Origin: Terriglobia bacterium
Lineage (GTDB): Bacteria; Acidobacteriota; Terriglobia; Acidiferrales; UBA7541
Reading direction: 5' to 3'
Length of the DNA stretch: 35,558 bases
Assembly (NCBI GenBank): GCA_020072805.1
Contig: JAIQGC010000026.1
Coordinates: 1-35,558, forward strand
Below are positions 24,703 through 35,355 of the stretch, piece after piece; the stretch's first letter is position 1, and each line of letters begins with the position of its first letter. The position numbers were made by a program, and so were the translations under genes. The notes under the pieces were generated by a model. The model saw only the letters and a program-made list of their open reading frames with translations, was not told where the DNA came from and made no database searches.

Positions 24703-26961
24703 TCAGGAAGCGGTGCCTCCGTCGGAGTGTTCGCCCGAAGGAGAGCTGAGCGGATCCATCACCGGCAATTCTACATAAAAACGGGAGCCGGCCGGGCGGT
24801 TGTCTTCGACGCGGATGGTCCCGCCATGTTCGGCAATGATGCGCGCGGCGATGGCCAGACCCAGGCCGGTGCCGCGGTCCTTCGTGGAAAAAGTGGGAAG
24901 GAAGAGCCGGTCCTTGTCTTCCGGGGAGATGCCGTGGCCGGTGTCTTGCACGCAGATTTCCACCATGTCGGTATCGGCGTGGGCGCTGGTGAGGATATGG
25001 ATTTCCTTGCGCGGCGCGTTTTCCAGGGCCTCGGCGGCATTGTCGATGAGGTTGACGAAGACGCTGCGCAGCAGGCGGCCATCGGCGCGGATGACGGGGA
25101 GCTTGCTTTGCAGATGGGTACGGACGCTGATGCCCTCGAGCCTGTCGGCGAAAACCTCGAGGGCTTCGCGGACAATTTCGTTGGCGTCGGTGGGCGCCGG
25201 ATGGGCCGTGGGGAAGCGCACGAACTGGGTGAATTCATTCACCAGCGAGGCCAGGGTGGAGACTTCGCGTTCGATCAGGCGCGAACATTCCATGGCCATC
25301 GCGGTGAGTTCGGGGTCGGGGGCGGCGGAGTCCTGCTCCGCGCGGCGCTCGATGAAGCGGGTCAGGCGCTGCGCGGAAAGCTGTATAGGCGTGAGCGGAT
25401 TCTTGATTTCGTGGGCGATGCGCCGCGCGACTTCCTGCCAAGCCGCGGATTTCTGCGCGCGCAGGACCTCGGTCAGGTCATCGAGCACCAGAACGAAGCC
25501 GCTATGGGCGCGGCGCGGCCCCAGGGAACTGACGGTCACGGCAGCGTGCAGCACGCGGTCCTGGACGACGATCTCGATTTCGCGCGTGACCACTCCCATG
25601 CGCAGGGCCCGGCGCATCATGTTCTGCGCCAGATGCGCGGCCTCGGGGCCCAGCAGGTCTTCAATCTTGTGCATGCCGGTGGCGGAGACGCCGGTGATGC
25701 GGGTCATGGCGGGATTGACGCGCAGCAGGGCGCCATGTTCGTCGAGGGAGACGACCCCGGTGGGAATATTTTCGAGGATGGTTTCCATGAGCTGGCGGCG
25801 GCGTTCCAGCTCCTGGACGGCCTGCTGGAGATTGCGGGTGAACTCGTCAATCTGCAGGCGGCTGTCGCGCAGCTGGGTGGTCATGGCGTTGAAGGAACGA
25901 ACCAGAACGCCGAGTTCGTCTTGAGCCTGTTCGGGGACCTGATAGTTGAAGTTTCCGGCGGAGATCTCCCGGGTGCCCTCGGCGAGAGCCAGGATGGGGA
26001 CGGTGATTTGTTTGGCGAGAAAGAGGGCCGTCCAAAGAGCGGAGAAGAACAGGAGCAGAGTGAAGAGGAGAAGAACGAGAAGCATCTGCGTCTTCAAGGC
26101 GCGAAGATTCTGTTTTCCTTCCTCGTAGGCGCGGGATTGTGATTCGACACTGGCATAACGCGCCGAGAAGGACGGCGGCAGGAGCCGGGCGACGATCAGG
26201 ACGGCACCCTGCGGAAGCGGCGCGGGATTGTTCGACAGATAGGACTCATCGGCCAGCCGCCAGACCGGTGTGCCGCCGGGAAGCGGGCGGCCGAGGTGTG
26301 GTGTGGCGGGGGACTGCAAGGTCCTGGGCTCCGCGAGCCTCTCGGCGGCAGGGCGGCGCAGAACATGGGAAATGCTGCCGTCTTCATGCAGCAGCCACGC
26401 CGCATCGGCGCCGAGAAGAAGTGCCTTGGCGGGCCATTCCGCAGGAGGCGCGAGAGCGCCTCGGCGGCCCGGCGCACCGGGGGAAGCAAGCGGCGGCCCG
26501 GAAACCGCGCCGGCAATTTCGTCCAGGCGCTGCATCTGCGCGGCGGTGGAATCCGCCAGGAGGCCGCGGGCTTCGGTGACGGCCAGTTCCAGCGGGCGCG
26601 GGAACCAGCGAGCCAATGTGCGGTTGAGAAGGGAATAGCTGATGAAGAACATGAAGAGGATGGGGAGGAGGGAGAGAACCATGGCGCCCAGAACCATTTT
26701 GGTTTTGAAGCGCGCGCCGGGCTGCTGCTTGCTGCGCTCCATCCACAAGCGGACGATCGTGCGGATAAGGATCAGGCCAAAGACGAGAATCGCGGCGGTG
26801 ATGAAGGTGGAGACGGAATAGAGGGCCAAAACGTCGCGCCAGTTCCCAAACTGGAAGGGAACATCGAGAGAGCCGAGCGTAAAAGCGGCAGCGAGAAGGA
26901 GGGTAAGCAGTATCCCGCCGAGGGCCAGGCGCAGGCGCAATTGGGTGTTCAGTGGGCTCAT
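24703..26961 (-). CDS. NtrY-like membrane sensor histidine kinase
   Basis: A 752-residue kinase. Membrane helices lie at about 12-30, 45-67, 88-112 and 290-317, with an extracytoplasmic region between the third and fourth. It is followed by HAMP (about 313-370), a PAS-like domain (390-500), the H-box ARRIAHEIKNPLTPIQLSA with His517, N-box NLIDNAAEAL, and G boxes DTGHGISPED and GTGLGLAI. The H-box string is characteristic of NtrY. In NtrY/NtrX systems the pair senses nitrogen or redox state. The ATG overlaps the stop of the glycosylase gene (ATGA), so all three are one operon. Confidence 0.92.
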   Translation of the reverse strand: MSPLNTQLRLRLALGGILLTLLLAAAFTLGSLDVPFQFGNWRDVLALYSVSTFITAAILVFGLILIRTIVRLWMERSKQQPGARFKTKMVLGAMVLSLLPILFMFFISYSLLNRTLARWFPRPLELAVTEARGLLADSTAAQMQRLDEIAGAVSGPPLASPGAPGRRGALAPPAEWPAKALLLGADAAWLLHEDGSISHVLRRPAAERLAEPRTLQSPATPHLGRPLPGGTPVWRLADESYLSNNPAPLPQGAVLIVARLLPPSFSARYASVESQSRAYEEGKQNLRALKTQMLLVLLLFTLLLFFSALWTALFLAKQITVPILALAEGTREISAGNFNYQVPEQAQDELGVLVRSFNAMTTQLRDSRLQIDEFTRNLQQAVQELERRRQLMETILENIPTGVVSLDEHGALLRVNPAMTRITGVSATGMHKIEDLLGPEAAHLAQNMMRRALRMGVVTREIEIVVQDRVLHAAVTVSSLGPRRAHSGFVLVLDDLTEVLRAQKSAAWQEVARRIAHEIKNPLTPIQLSAQRLTRFIERRAEQDSAAPDPELTAMAMECSRLIEREVSTLASLVNEFTQFVRFPTAHPAPTDANEIVREALEVFADRLEGISVRTHLQSKLPVIRADGRLLRSVFVNLIDNAAEALENAPRKEIHILTSAHADTDMVEICVQDTGHGISPEDKDRLFLPTFSTKDRGTGLGLAIAARIIAEHGGTIRVEDNRPAGSRFYVELPVMDPLSSPSGEHSDGGTAS

Positions 26962-27728
26962 GAGGATGCCGGCTCACTCTGAGCATAGTGCATGCGAGAG
27001 CGAACCGCCACGGGGGGAAGCGGATTGGAGGGGAGAAAGGGGAATAGCGGGCATTGCCCGCAGCGGGGGGAATGCGGGCGGCACCAGTCTTTTCCCGTGC
27101 GAACGATCAGCGCATGGTACTCGTTGAAAAGCGAGACCGCGCGGGGCAAGCTGCTGTGAAAGCGTTCCTGGATGGATTGATAGCTCTCGCGCGGTGCGGC
27201 GTGCCCGTGACGCTCCAGGATGCGGCGGGTGTAGGCATCCACGACGAAGACGGGGTGTCTTCCGGCATAGAGAAGAATCGAGTCGGCGGTTTCTGGGCCG
27301 ATTCCGTGGACGGCCAGCAGACTGGCGCGCAGTTCGGCGGTGGGGCGCCGGAACATTCGCGCGAGGGAACCACCGTGGTCGTCCTGCAGGAAGCGCACAA
27401 AAGCCTTCAGTTTTTGCGCTTTCTGGCGGAAATAGCCGGAGGAACGGATCAGGCGGGCCAGCCGGGCCGTGGGTGCGCGCAGGATGGCGCGGGGAGTGAG
27501 CAGTTTTGCGGTGCGGAGATTGCCGATGGCGCTCTCCACGTTCGTCCACGAGGTGTTCTGGGTGAGGATCGCTCCGATGATGACTTCGAAGGGAGTGCGG
27601 GCTGGCCACCAGCTTTGCGGGCCGAGAGCGGAATGAAGAGCTTGATAATATTGAAGGAGAACAGAAGCAGGAAGGGCCGGTGCGGGGGCGTGGACAATTT
27701 TCGTCAAGGAGGTGTCTTTTTGCGGCAC
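26958..27728 (-). CDS. Endonuclease III-like HhH-GPD DNA glycosylase with degenerate iron-sulfur motif
   Basis: A base-excision repair glycosylase of the HhH-GPD superfamily. From GTG 27728 it has 256 residues: PFEVIIGAILTQNTSW, the helix-hairpin-helix HGIGPETADSIL (141-152) and the catalytic Asp164 in VVDAYTRRI. The Lys used as nucleophile by true endonuclease III is Glu here, as in MagIII-type monofunctional enzymes. The C-x6-C-x2-C-x5-C cluster motif has Cys 216, 223 and 226, but the fourth position is Leu232, so the iron-sulfur cluster may be absent. A longer frame from TTG 27776 exists, but a good promoter overlaps it, so I prefer a later start (GTG 27728, or TTG 27707). Confidence 0.82.
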   Translation of the reverse strand: MPQKDTSLTKIVHAPAPALPASVLLQYYQALHSALGPQSWWPARTPFEVIIGAILTQNTSWTNVESAIGNLRTAKLLTPRAILRAPTARLARLIRSSGYFRQKAQKLKAFVRFLQDDHGGSLARMFRRPTAELRASLLAVHGIGPETADSILLYAGRHPVFVVDAYTRRILERHGHAAPRESYQSIQERFHSSLPRAVSLFNEYHALIVRTGKDWCRPHSPRCGQCPLFPFLPSNPLPPVAVRSRMHYAQSEPASS

Positions 27729-27752
27729 AGCCGAAAACGCCTGTCGAACCGC

Positions 27753-27781
27753 ACGATAGCCGCCCGGCAAGCGCAAGTCAA
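27753..27781 (-). promoter_or_regulatory. Promoter of the glycosylase-ntrY-ntrX operon
   Basis: On the minus strand TTGACT (27776-27781) and TATCGT (27753-27758) are exactly 17 nt apart, nearly identical to the rpsT promoter. The predicted start is near 27746. Confidence 0.65.
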
Positions 27782-27810
27782 GAAGCGCCTGCAGTGGCAG
27801 TTGGTTGTGA

Positions 27811-27826
27811 AGGCCCTGGTTTTGCT
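27811..27826 (+). promoter_or_regulatory. Candidate sigma-54 promoter upstream of pilB
   Basis: AGGCCC-N5-TTGCT gives the strict GG-N10-GC spacing (GG 27812-27813, GC 27824-27825). It matches TGGCAC-N5-TTGCA at most positions. It lies about 118 nt before the pilB start; the rest of 27729-27944 shows nothing else I can support. Confidence 0.45.
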
Positions 27827-27944
27827 AACCTGTTCTTCCGGGCAGGGTATTAGCGATTTCAAAACCATGCCGGAATTTGTCGCTTCCCGCTGCGGGCCCC
27901 TCTGCTAAGGTTAGATGCGGGTAAAACTTCCTGGGAGTGTGTGG

Positions 27945-29669
<1,725 letters not shown>

Positions 29670-29686
29670 GAGAGGTTTGACCGAAC

Positions 29687-30805
29687 ATGGCTGGCATTAC
29701 ACTCAGTGAGCTTTTGAAAAAGATGATCGAGATGGGCGGGAGCGACCTGCATATCACCACCAACAGCGCGCCGCGCGTCCGCGTGCACGGACACTTGCGT
29801 CCGCTGGATATGCCTCCGCTGACCGCTGCGGACACGAAGTCGCTGGCCTACAGCGTGCTGACCGACGCACAGAAGCACCGCTTCGAGGAAAATTTGGAGC
29901 TGGACTTTTCCTTCGGCTTGAAGAACTTGGCGCGCTTCCGCGGCAACATCTTCAATCAGCGCGGGGCCGTCGCCGCCGTATTCCGCACCATTCCCTGGGA
30001 GATCAAGGGATTCGAGGCGCTCAAGCTGCCTCCGGTGGTCAAGGGCCTGTGCGACAAGCCGCGCGGGCTGATTTTGGTGACCGGACCGACGGGCTCGGGG
30101 AAGTCCACGACGCTCGCGGCCATGCTGGACAAGATCAATAACGATCGCGAAGAGCACATGATCACGATCGAGGATCCCATCGAATTTCTACACAATCACA
30201 AGAAATGCCTGGTGAACCAGCGCGAAGTGCACTCCGACACGCACTCCTTCGCCAATTCCCTGCGCGCCGCTCTGCGCGAAGACCCCGACGTGGTGCTGAT
30301 CGGCGAATTGCGCGACCTGGAGACGATTGAGTCCGCGCTGCGCATCGCCGAAACGGGCCACTTGACCTTCGCCACTCTGCACACCAATTCGGCGATCTCT
30401 ACCATCAACCGCATCATTGACGTTTTTCCGTCGCACCAGCAGTCACAGATCCGAGCCCAGCTTTCCATGGTGCTCGAAGGCGTTCTTTGTCAGGCCCTGC
30501 TGCCGCGCATCGATGGCCGCGGCCGTTCCATGGTCATGGAAATTCTGGTGCCCACTCCAGCCATCCGCAACCTGATTCGCGAGGACAAAATTCACCAGAT
30601 CTACTCCTCCATGCAGACGGGCACGGGGGCTTCGGGCATGCAGACGTTTAACCAGAGCCTGGCCACGGCTTATTTCGCCAAGGAAATCACCATGGAGATG
30701 GCCCTGCTGCGTTCCTCGAATCCCGATGAACTGCAGGACATGATCAATCGCGGTGTGACGGGCGCGCCGGGCGGAGCGGGAGCCAAGGCGCCCGTGCGCC
30801 GATAG
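29687..30805 (+). CDS. pilT: Type IV pilus retraction ATPase PilT
   Basis: PilT disassembles pili and powers twitching motility. The 372-residue protein shows GSDLHITTNSAPRVRVHG (18-35), Walker A GPTGSGKS (133-140), Walker B VVLIGELRD (202-210), the His box TLHTN (230-234) and the retraction-specific AIRNLIRE (292-299), which separates PilT from PilB. It ends in a Gly/Ala-rich tail. AGGAGAGG lies 11 nt before the ATG, and the gap after pilB is 17 nt, so they are cotranscribed. Confidence 0.97.
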   Translation: MAGITLSELLKKMIEMGGSDLHITTNSAPRVRVHGHLRPLDMPPLTAADTKSLAYSVLTDAQKHRFEENLELDFSFGLKNLARFRGNIFNQRGAVAAVFRTIPWEIKGFEALKLPPVVKGLCDKPRGLILVTGPTGSGKSTTLAAMLDKINNDREEHMITIEDPIEFLHNHKKCLVNQREVHSDTHSFANSLRAALREDPDVVLIGELRDLETIESALRIAETGHLTFATLHTNSAISTINRIIDVFPSHQQSQIRAQLSMVLEGVLCQALLPRIDGRGRSMVMEILVPTPAIRNLIREDKIHQIYSSMQTGTGASGMQTFNQSLATAYFAKEITMEMALLRSSNPDELQDMINRGVTGAPGGAGAKAPVRR

Positions 30806-30859
30806 GTTTAACGGGTTGGGCGGTTTTGCGGGGAAAAATATTTAAGGAGGGCCAAGAAC

Positions 30860-32071
30860 ATGCCGGTTTTTACATATCGAGGCACCGACAGGGCCGGGGC
30901 CAGCGTCAGCGGAGAAATGACCGCGGCCAATAAGGCGGAACTGCAGAATCTCCTGCGGCGCCAGCAGATTACCGCGACAAAGATGTCGGAGAAGGGCAAG
31001 GAATTCAACCTGCCCACGTTCGGAGGCGGCATCGACTCGAAAGAGCTGGCCATTTTCACGCGCCAGTTTTCGGTGATGATTGACGCCGGTCTTCCCCTGG
31101 TGCAGTGTCTGGAAATTCTCGCCAGCCAGCAGGAAAATCCTGTATTCCAGAAGGTCCTGACGGGTACGCGCGCGTCGGTGGAAGGCGGCACAACGCTCTC
31201 CGCGGCGATGAAGCAGTACCCCAAGGTTTTCGACGCGCTCTTTGTGAACATGGTGGAGGCCGGCGAAACGGGCGGTATCCTGGACACCATTCTGCAGCGC
31301 TTGGCGGGCTACATTGAAAAGGACGTGAAGCTGAAGCGCGCCGTGAAATCCGCGATGGTCTATCCGGTCGGCGTGCTGTCGGTGGCCGGGGGCGTCATCA
31401 TTTTGCTGCTGTGGAAGGTGGTTCCGGTATTTTCCACGTTGTTCGCCGGGTTGGGAGTGGATCTGCCCCTGCCCACTAAGATTGTAATCAATCTCAGTAA
31501 CTTTATCGGCAGCATCTACGGTTTTATGATCGTGGTGTTTGCGGCTGGCGCCGGGTTTGCCATCAAGACCTGGTACGCTACGCCGCAGGGGCGGCTCGTC
31601 CTGGATTCCCTCCTGCTGAAAATCATGCTGGTCGGCCCGCTGCTCAGAAAAATCGCCGTGGCCCGGTTCACACGTACACTGGGAACGCTGATCGCCAGCG
31701 GCGTGCCCATCCTGGAAGGTCTGGACATTACCGCGCGTACTGCGGGCAATGCGGTCATTGAGCAGGCCCTGCTGAAGGTGCGCAAGTCGCTCGAAGAAGG
31801 AAAAACGCTCAGCGACCCGCTGAAGGACGCCAACGTGTTTCCCGGTATGGTTACGCAGATGATCGCGGTGGGCGAGCAGACCGGCGCGATGGATGCCATG
31901 CTTTCAAAAATCGCGGACTTCTATGAGGAAGAAGTGGATGCCGCGGTAAAGGACCTTTTGACCGCCCTGGAGCCCATCATGATCGTCTTTCTGGGAACCG
32001 TCGTCGGCGGGGTCGTCATTTCCTTGTACCTGCCGCTGTTCTCCCTGATCGGTAAGCTGAGCGGCAAATAA
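30860..32071 (+). CDS. pilC: Type IV pilus inner-membrane platform protein PilC
   Basis: PilC is the inner-membrane platform turned by PilB and PilT. The 403-residue protein has the N-terminal FTYRGTDRAGASVSGE, two T2SS-F domains (about 65-190 and 270-395; FTRQFSVMIDAGLPLVQCLE and FTRTLGTLIASGVPILEGL), and three membrane helices near 165-190, 215-235 and 372-395. MIAVGEQTGAMDAML is also typical. AAGGAGG (30844-30850) lies 9 nt before the ATG. The gap after pilT is 54 nt. Confidence 0.96.
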   Translation: MPVFTYRGTDRAGASVSGEMTAANKAELQNLLRRQQITATKMSEKGKEFNLPTFGGGIDSKELAIFTRQFSVMIDAGLPLVQCLEILASQQENPVFQKVLTGTRASVEGGTTLSAAMKQYPKVFDALFVNMVEAGETGGILDTILQRLAGYIEKDVKLKRAVKSAMVYPVGVLSVAGGVIILLLWKVVPVFSTLFAGLGVDLPLPTKIVINLSNFIGSIYGFMIVVFAAGAGFAIKTWYATPQGRLVLDSLLLKIMLVGPLLRKIAVARFTRTLGTLIASGVPILEGLDITARTAGNAVIEQALLKVRKSLEEGKTLSDPLKDANVFPGMVTQMIAVGEQTGAMDAMLSKIADFYEEEVDAAVKDLLTALEPIMIVFLGTVVGGVVISLYLPLFSLIGKLSGK

Positions 32072-32158
32072 GATCGGGCCGTCCTGGCTGGTGAGGGAGA
32101 TCCACGGGCGGACGCCGGCACACCGGCAAGCGAGTGGAAGAGTCTTCACTGGAAACCG

Positions 32159-33226
32159 ATGGAACAATCGCATCCAACACGGGACTGGCTGCCCTGGCTG
32201 ACGCGGGTCCGCCTGCTAATGGTCACGCTCATCCTTGGCGTGGCGGCAGTTTGGCCACAGTACGAGTCCGGCGCTTCCGCCAGCCGCTATGTCCTTCCCC
32301 TGGTTGTGGCCTGGATCATGCTCGGTCTCCTGCATGTCGTCCTGATTCGCGTTACCCCTCGGCGCCGCTGGCAGGGCTATGCGCAGGTGGCCACCGATAT
32401 TGCCGTGATTACCGCCCTGGTCTACGCCACCGGGGTCCAGGAAAGCCACTTCATTTCCCTGTACCTGCTGGTGATCATCGTCAGCAGCATTCTCTTCAGC
32501 CGCTACCTGGCCTTTGCCACTGCGGGCATCTGCCTGCTCTTCCTGGCCATGTTGGCTGTTTTTTCCTATTCGGGAATCATCCCGCAGACCTATCTGGCCG
32601 AACCGGCGCCTGACGGTCTGCGCATCTGGTTCCTCAGTCACATCGTCGGTTTTTTCGCGGTGGCTTATTTGACCAGCCTGCTCTCCGAGTCGCTTCAGAA
32701 AAAGGGGCAGGAACTCGATGAGCAGCGGGAAGAGCTGCTGGACCTGCGCACCTTTACCGAGGACATCATTCACTCCATGCGCGGTGGTCTGATCACCACC
32801 GACCAGCAGGGCCATGTCCTGCTGCTCAATCGCACGGGGGAGGAAATTCTCGGCTTTCGTTTCGAGGAGTTGCGCGGGGTGAATCTGGCGGAAGAATTTC
32901 CCGCTCTCTGGCTGCCGGGGCAGAAGGACAGCCACGGGGTCATGGTTGTCCGCCGGGAAATCGATTTCCTGACGCCCGAAGGGGAAAAACGCTACGTGGG
33001 GATCTCGGTCTCTCCCTTGCGTTCCCGCAATCCGGAACAAAAAGGGTTTGTGTTTAATTTTCAGGATTTGACCGAGTTGCGCCGCCTGGAGCAGGAAGTG
33101 GCCACCAAAGAGCGCATGGCCGCTCTGGGGCGCCTTTCGGCGGCCATTGCGCACGAAATTCGCCAGCCACTGGCGGCCATGGCCGGTGCGGTCAAAGAGT
33201 TGGGCCCCGGGAATCGGAGCGGCTGA
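32159..33226 (+). CDS. pilS: PilS-like sensor kinase, N-terminal part (gene broken by frameshift)
   Basis: The sensor half of a pilus-regulating histidine kinase. It has about six membrane helices between residues 17 and 175, a coiled-coil linker, a PAS domain (about 195-310; [28 protein letters not shown]) and the H-box [17 protein letters not shown] with His332. After AVKEL the frame meets unrelated codons and stops. The next helix of the kinase ([19 protein letters not shown]) continues in another frame from 33208, with about 20 expected residues missing. On its own this fragment has the His but no ATP-binding domain. The start has only GGAAA as a ribosome site. The position between pilC and pilR supports PilS. 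Confidence 0.85.
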   Translation: MEQSHPTRDWLPWLTRVRLLMVTLILGVAAVWPQYESGASASRYVLPLVVAWIMLGLLHVVLIRVTPRRRWQGYAQVATDIAVITALVYATGVQESHFISLYLLVIIVSSILFSRYLAFATAGICLLFLAMLAVFSYSGIIPQTYLAEPAPDGLRIWFLSHIVGFFAVAYLTSLLSESLQKKGQELDEQREELLDLRTFTEDIIHSMRGGLITTDQQGHVLLLNRTGEEILGFRFEELRGVNLAEEFPALWLPGQKDSHGVMVVRREIDFLTPEGEKRYVGISVSPLRSRNPEQKGFVFNFQDLTELRRLEQEVATKERMAALGRLSAAIAHEIRQPLAAMAGAVKELGPGNRSG

Positions 33227-33291
33227 ACCACATCATTACTGATTTCCTGAACTATTCCCGCGAGAAGACCTACGAATTTCAGGAAGCCGAT

Positions 33292-33723
33292 GTGCGCACG
33301 CTGCTCGAGGAAACCCTGACGCTGATCGAGCAAAAGCCCGGACTGAAAGACAGGTATCGCATCGTGCGCGAGTTTGACTCCCAGCCGCTGCTGGCCCGCG
33401 TGGACGGCAGCCGCATGAAGCAGGTGTTCTGGAATCTCTGCGAGAACGCGCTGCGGGCCATGCCCGACGGCGGAACCCTTACCGTGCGCCTGGAACCGCA
33501 CAAGTTCTGGCTGCGCATCGCATTTCGCGACACCGGGGTGGGTCTGGAACCGCGCCAGAGGGCCAAAATCTTCGAGCCTCTGCAGTCGGGTTTCGACGGC
33601 GGGACGGGCTTGGGCCTGTCCATCGTGTATCAGATTGTGCAGGCGCACAGCGGCAAAATCAGCGTGAGTTCGGAGAAGAACGAGGGCGCAGAGTTCGTCG
33701 TGGAGCTGCCCCGGGCGGCCTGA
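33292..33723 (+). CDS. pilS: PilS-like sensor kinase, ATP-binding part (second part of broken gene)
   Basis: This frame holds the HATPase domain: N-box [17 protein letters not shown]1 DTGVGLEP, G2 [14 protein letters not shown], and ends [12 protein letters not shown]. Homology starts earlier, at about 33208, before the first possible start codon, so the GTG at 33292 is only the first start in frame and has no ribosome site. It is best read as the 3' half of the gene begun at 32159. pilR follows 37 nt later. Confidence 0.82.
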   Translation: MRTLLEETLTLIEQKPGLKDRYRIVREFDSQPLLARVDGSRMKQVFWNLCENALRAMPDGGTLTVRLEPHKFWLRIAFRDTGVGLEPRQRAKIFEPLQSGFDGGTGLGLSIVYQIVQAHSGKISVSSEKNEGAEFVVELPRAA

Positions 33724-33760
33724 GTCGCGCGGCCTCCACAGGGATTGGAAACGGAAGGTT

Positions 33761-35137
33761 ATGGCGCTAATTCTAATAGTTGATGATGAGCGATCCATCT
33801 GCGAACTGCTCGAGATTGCCCTGCGCAAGGAAGGGCACAAGGTGGAGTTGGCATCCTCGGTGGAGGCCGCGCGGCGCAAGGTTGAGTCGCAAATATTCGA
33901 TATCGTGATCTCCGATATGCGCATGCCCGGCGCCAGCGGGGTGGACCTGCTGAAGTTCGTCAAAGAGATGTCCCCGGACTGCTTCTTTCTGCTGATTACC
34001 GGGGTTCCCACACTGGAAACGGCCATCGAAGCGATCAATTCCGGCGCGGACCGCTATGTAATCAAGGATCACGACCTGGTGGACCAGGTGCGCCGCACGG
34101 TGCGCGATGCCGCCGCGAATCTCCAGCTGAAAAAGGAAGCTGGATTTCTGCGCCGCGAATTGCGCCGGCTGACCGGCCTGGACAACATCATCGGGGAAAG
34201 CCCCAAGATGCGCACCATCTTTGACCTGATTCAGACGGTCTCCCCGCAAAGTAGCCGCATCCTGATCACCGGAGAGAGCGGTACCGGAAAAGAACTGGTG
34301 GCCCGGGCCATTCACGAAAACAGCGCACGTTCCTCCGCCCCTTTCATCACTATCAATTGTGGGGCCTTCCCGGAAAGCCTTCTGGAATCGGAGCTGTTTG
34401 GTTACATGAAAGGCTCTTTCACCGGGGCCAATGAAAACCGCCAGGGGCTCTTCCAGGCCGCCAACCAGGGAACGCTCTTCCTGGATGAGATCGGGAACAT
34501 GAGCCTGACCATGCAGGTGAAGCTCTATCGCGTTCTGCAGGAAGGCAAAGTGCGCCCTCTGGGCAGCGCCGCGGAGGCCGACGTGGACGTGCGCGTAATC
34601 TCCGCGACGAACAAGAGCTTTGAAAAAGAGATCGCCGAGGGCCGCTTCCGCGAGGACCTCTACTACCGCTTGAGCGTCATCCCCATCCACCTGCCGTCCC
34701 TGCGCGAACGCCGCGAGGATATCCCCATGCTAGCGCGCCACTTTCTGGGGAAATTTCAGAAGGAGATGAACAAGCCCATCCAGGGGATTTCCGCCGAGGC
34801 CATGCGCCGCCTGGAAGCTTACGAGTGGCCGGGCAATGTGCGCGAACTGGAAAATACCATGGAGCGCGCCGTGGCCCTCGAGACCAGCTCGGAAGTCTCC
34901 CTAGGCGTGCTGCCCAGCCGCATTGCCGGTTACGAGACGCCCATGGATGCAGGCGGCAATGGGGCCCTGCACCTGTCCGTGGAAGGCTTGGATTTCGAAA
35001 TGCAGATCGCTGAAACCGAACGACGCTATCTGCAAGCCGCCCTTGAAGCCGCTGGAGGCGTGCGTACACGCGCAGCGGAACTCCTCAAAATCAGTTACCG
35101 CTCTTTCCGCCACTACGCCAAGAAACACAATGTTTGA
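33761..35137 (+). CDS. pilR: PilR-like sigma-54-dependent response regulator
   Basis: A 458-residue NtrC-class activator of pilin genes. The receiver (1-115) has D8/D9, phospho-acceptor D52 (VISDMRMPG), T80 and K102. The AAA+ domain has Walker A GESGTGKE (171-178), sigma-54 contact loop GSFTGA (218-223) and GTLFLDEIGNM. The C-terminal Fis-type helix-turn-helix is TRAAELLKISYRSFRHYAKK. GGAAGG precedes the ATG. It follows pilS and precedes pilA, whose upstream region has a sigma-54 promoter, so pilA is the likely target. Confidence 0.94.
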   Translation: MALILIVDDERSICELLEIALRKEGHKVELASSVEAARRKVESQIFDIVISDMRMPGASGVDLLKFVKEMSPDCFFLLITGVPTLETAIEAINSGADRYVIKDHDLVDQVRRTVRDAAANLQLKKEAGFLRRELRRLTGLDNIIGESPKMRTIFDLIQTVSPQSSRILITGESGTGKELVARAIHENSARSSAPFITINCGAFPESLLESELFGYMKGSFTGANENRQGLFQAANQGTLFLDEIGNMSLTMQVKLYRVLQEGKVRPLGSAAEADVDVRVISATNKSFEKEIAEGRFREDLYYRLSVIPIHLPSLRERREDIPMLARHFLGKFQKEMNKPIQGISAEAMRRLEAYEWPGNVRELENTMERAVALETSSEVSLGVLPSRIAGYETPMDAGGNGALHLSVEGLDFEMQIAETERRYLQAALEAAGGVRTRAAELLKISYRSFRHYAKKHNV

Positions 35138-35158
35138 AGCGTGAAAGAATCGACTGCC

Positions 35159-35177
35159 CGGCATATGCCGTCTTTTC
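35159..35177 (+). terminator. Weak hairpin after pilR
   Basis: The perfect palindrome CGGCATATGCCG (35159-35170) is followed by TCTTTTC, 22 nt after the pilR stop. The stem would be only 4 bp with a 4-nt loop, so if it terminates transcription it does so weakly. Confidence 0.3.
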
Positions 35178-35225
35178 CCAGGAAGTGAGATCCGCGGACA
35201 TGCAGTCCAGGCAGTCAAAATCGGG

Positions 35226-35240
35226 TGACAAAAAACGTCA
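35226..35240 (+). promoter_or_regulatory. Candidate upstream activator site before pilA
   Basis: TGAC-N7-GTCA is an inverted repeat about 117 nt upstream of the sigma-54 -24 element, a normal distance for an NtrC-class enhancer site. Arms are only 4 bp, so it could be chance. Confidence 0.3.
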
Positions 35241-35307
35241 TATTTTAGGGGAATGCGAAAATATTCAACTGTAAACAAAAGACGGAAATTTAATACAATC
35301 AATATAA

Positions 35308-35337
35308 TCAACAGCTTACGCCCTTTCATGCTATATT
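35308..35337 (+). promoter_or_regulatory. Candidate sigma-70 promoter of pilA
   Basis: TCAACA (35308-35313), an 18-nt spacer and TATATT (35332-35337), with TGC directly before the -10. It sits just upstream of the sigma-54 element in an unusually AT-rich stretch. Confidence 0.4.
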
Positions 35338-35355
35338 TAGAAGCAGAGAATAGTT

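Noticed and set aside
23555-26142. Two long plus-strand frames (407 and 471 codons) across ntrX and ntrY.
   Set aside because: They are shadows of the two-component genes with no recognisable domains or ribosome sites.
27720-27908. A 62-codon plus-strand frame from TTG 27720 with AAGGAGGTG (27706-27714) 5 nt upstream.
   Set aside because: The ribosome-like site lies antisense to the glycosylase coding region, the start is TTG, the product matches nothing, and the pilB sigma-54 element and minus-strand promoter lie inside it. Chance is the simpler reading.
32107-32121. GCCGG-CACA-CCGGC hairpin between pilC and pilS, as a terminator.
   Set aside because: Only 5 bp of stem and no T-tract follow; pilC to pilR probably read through.
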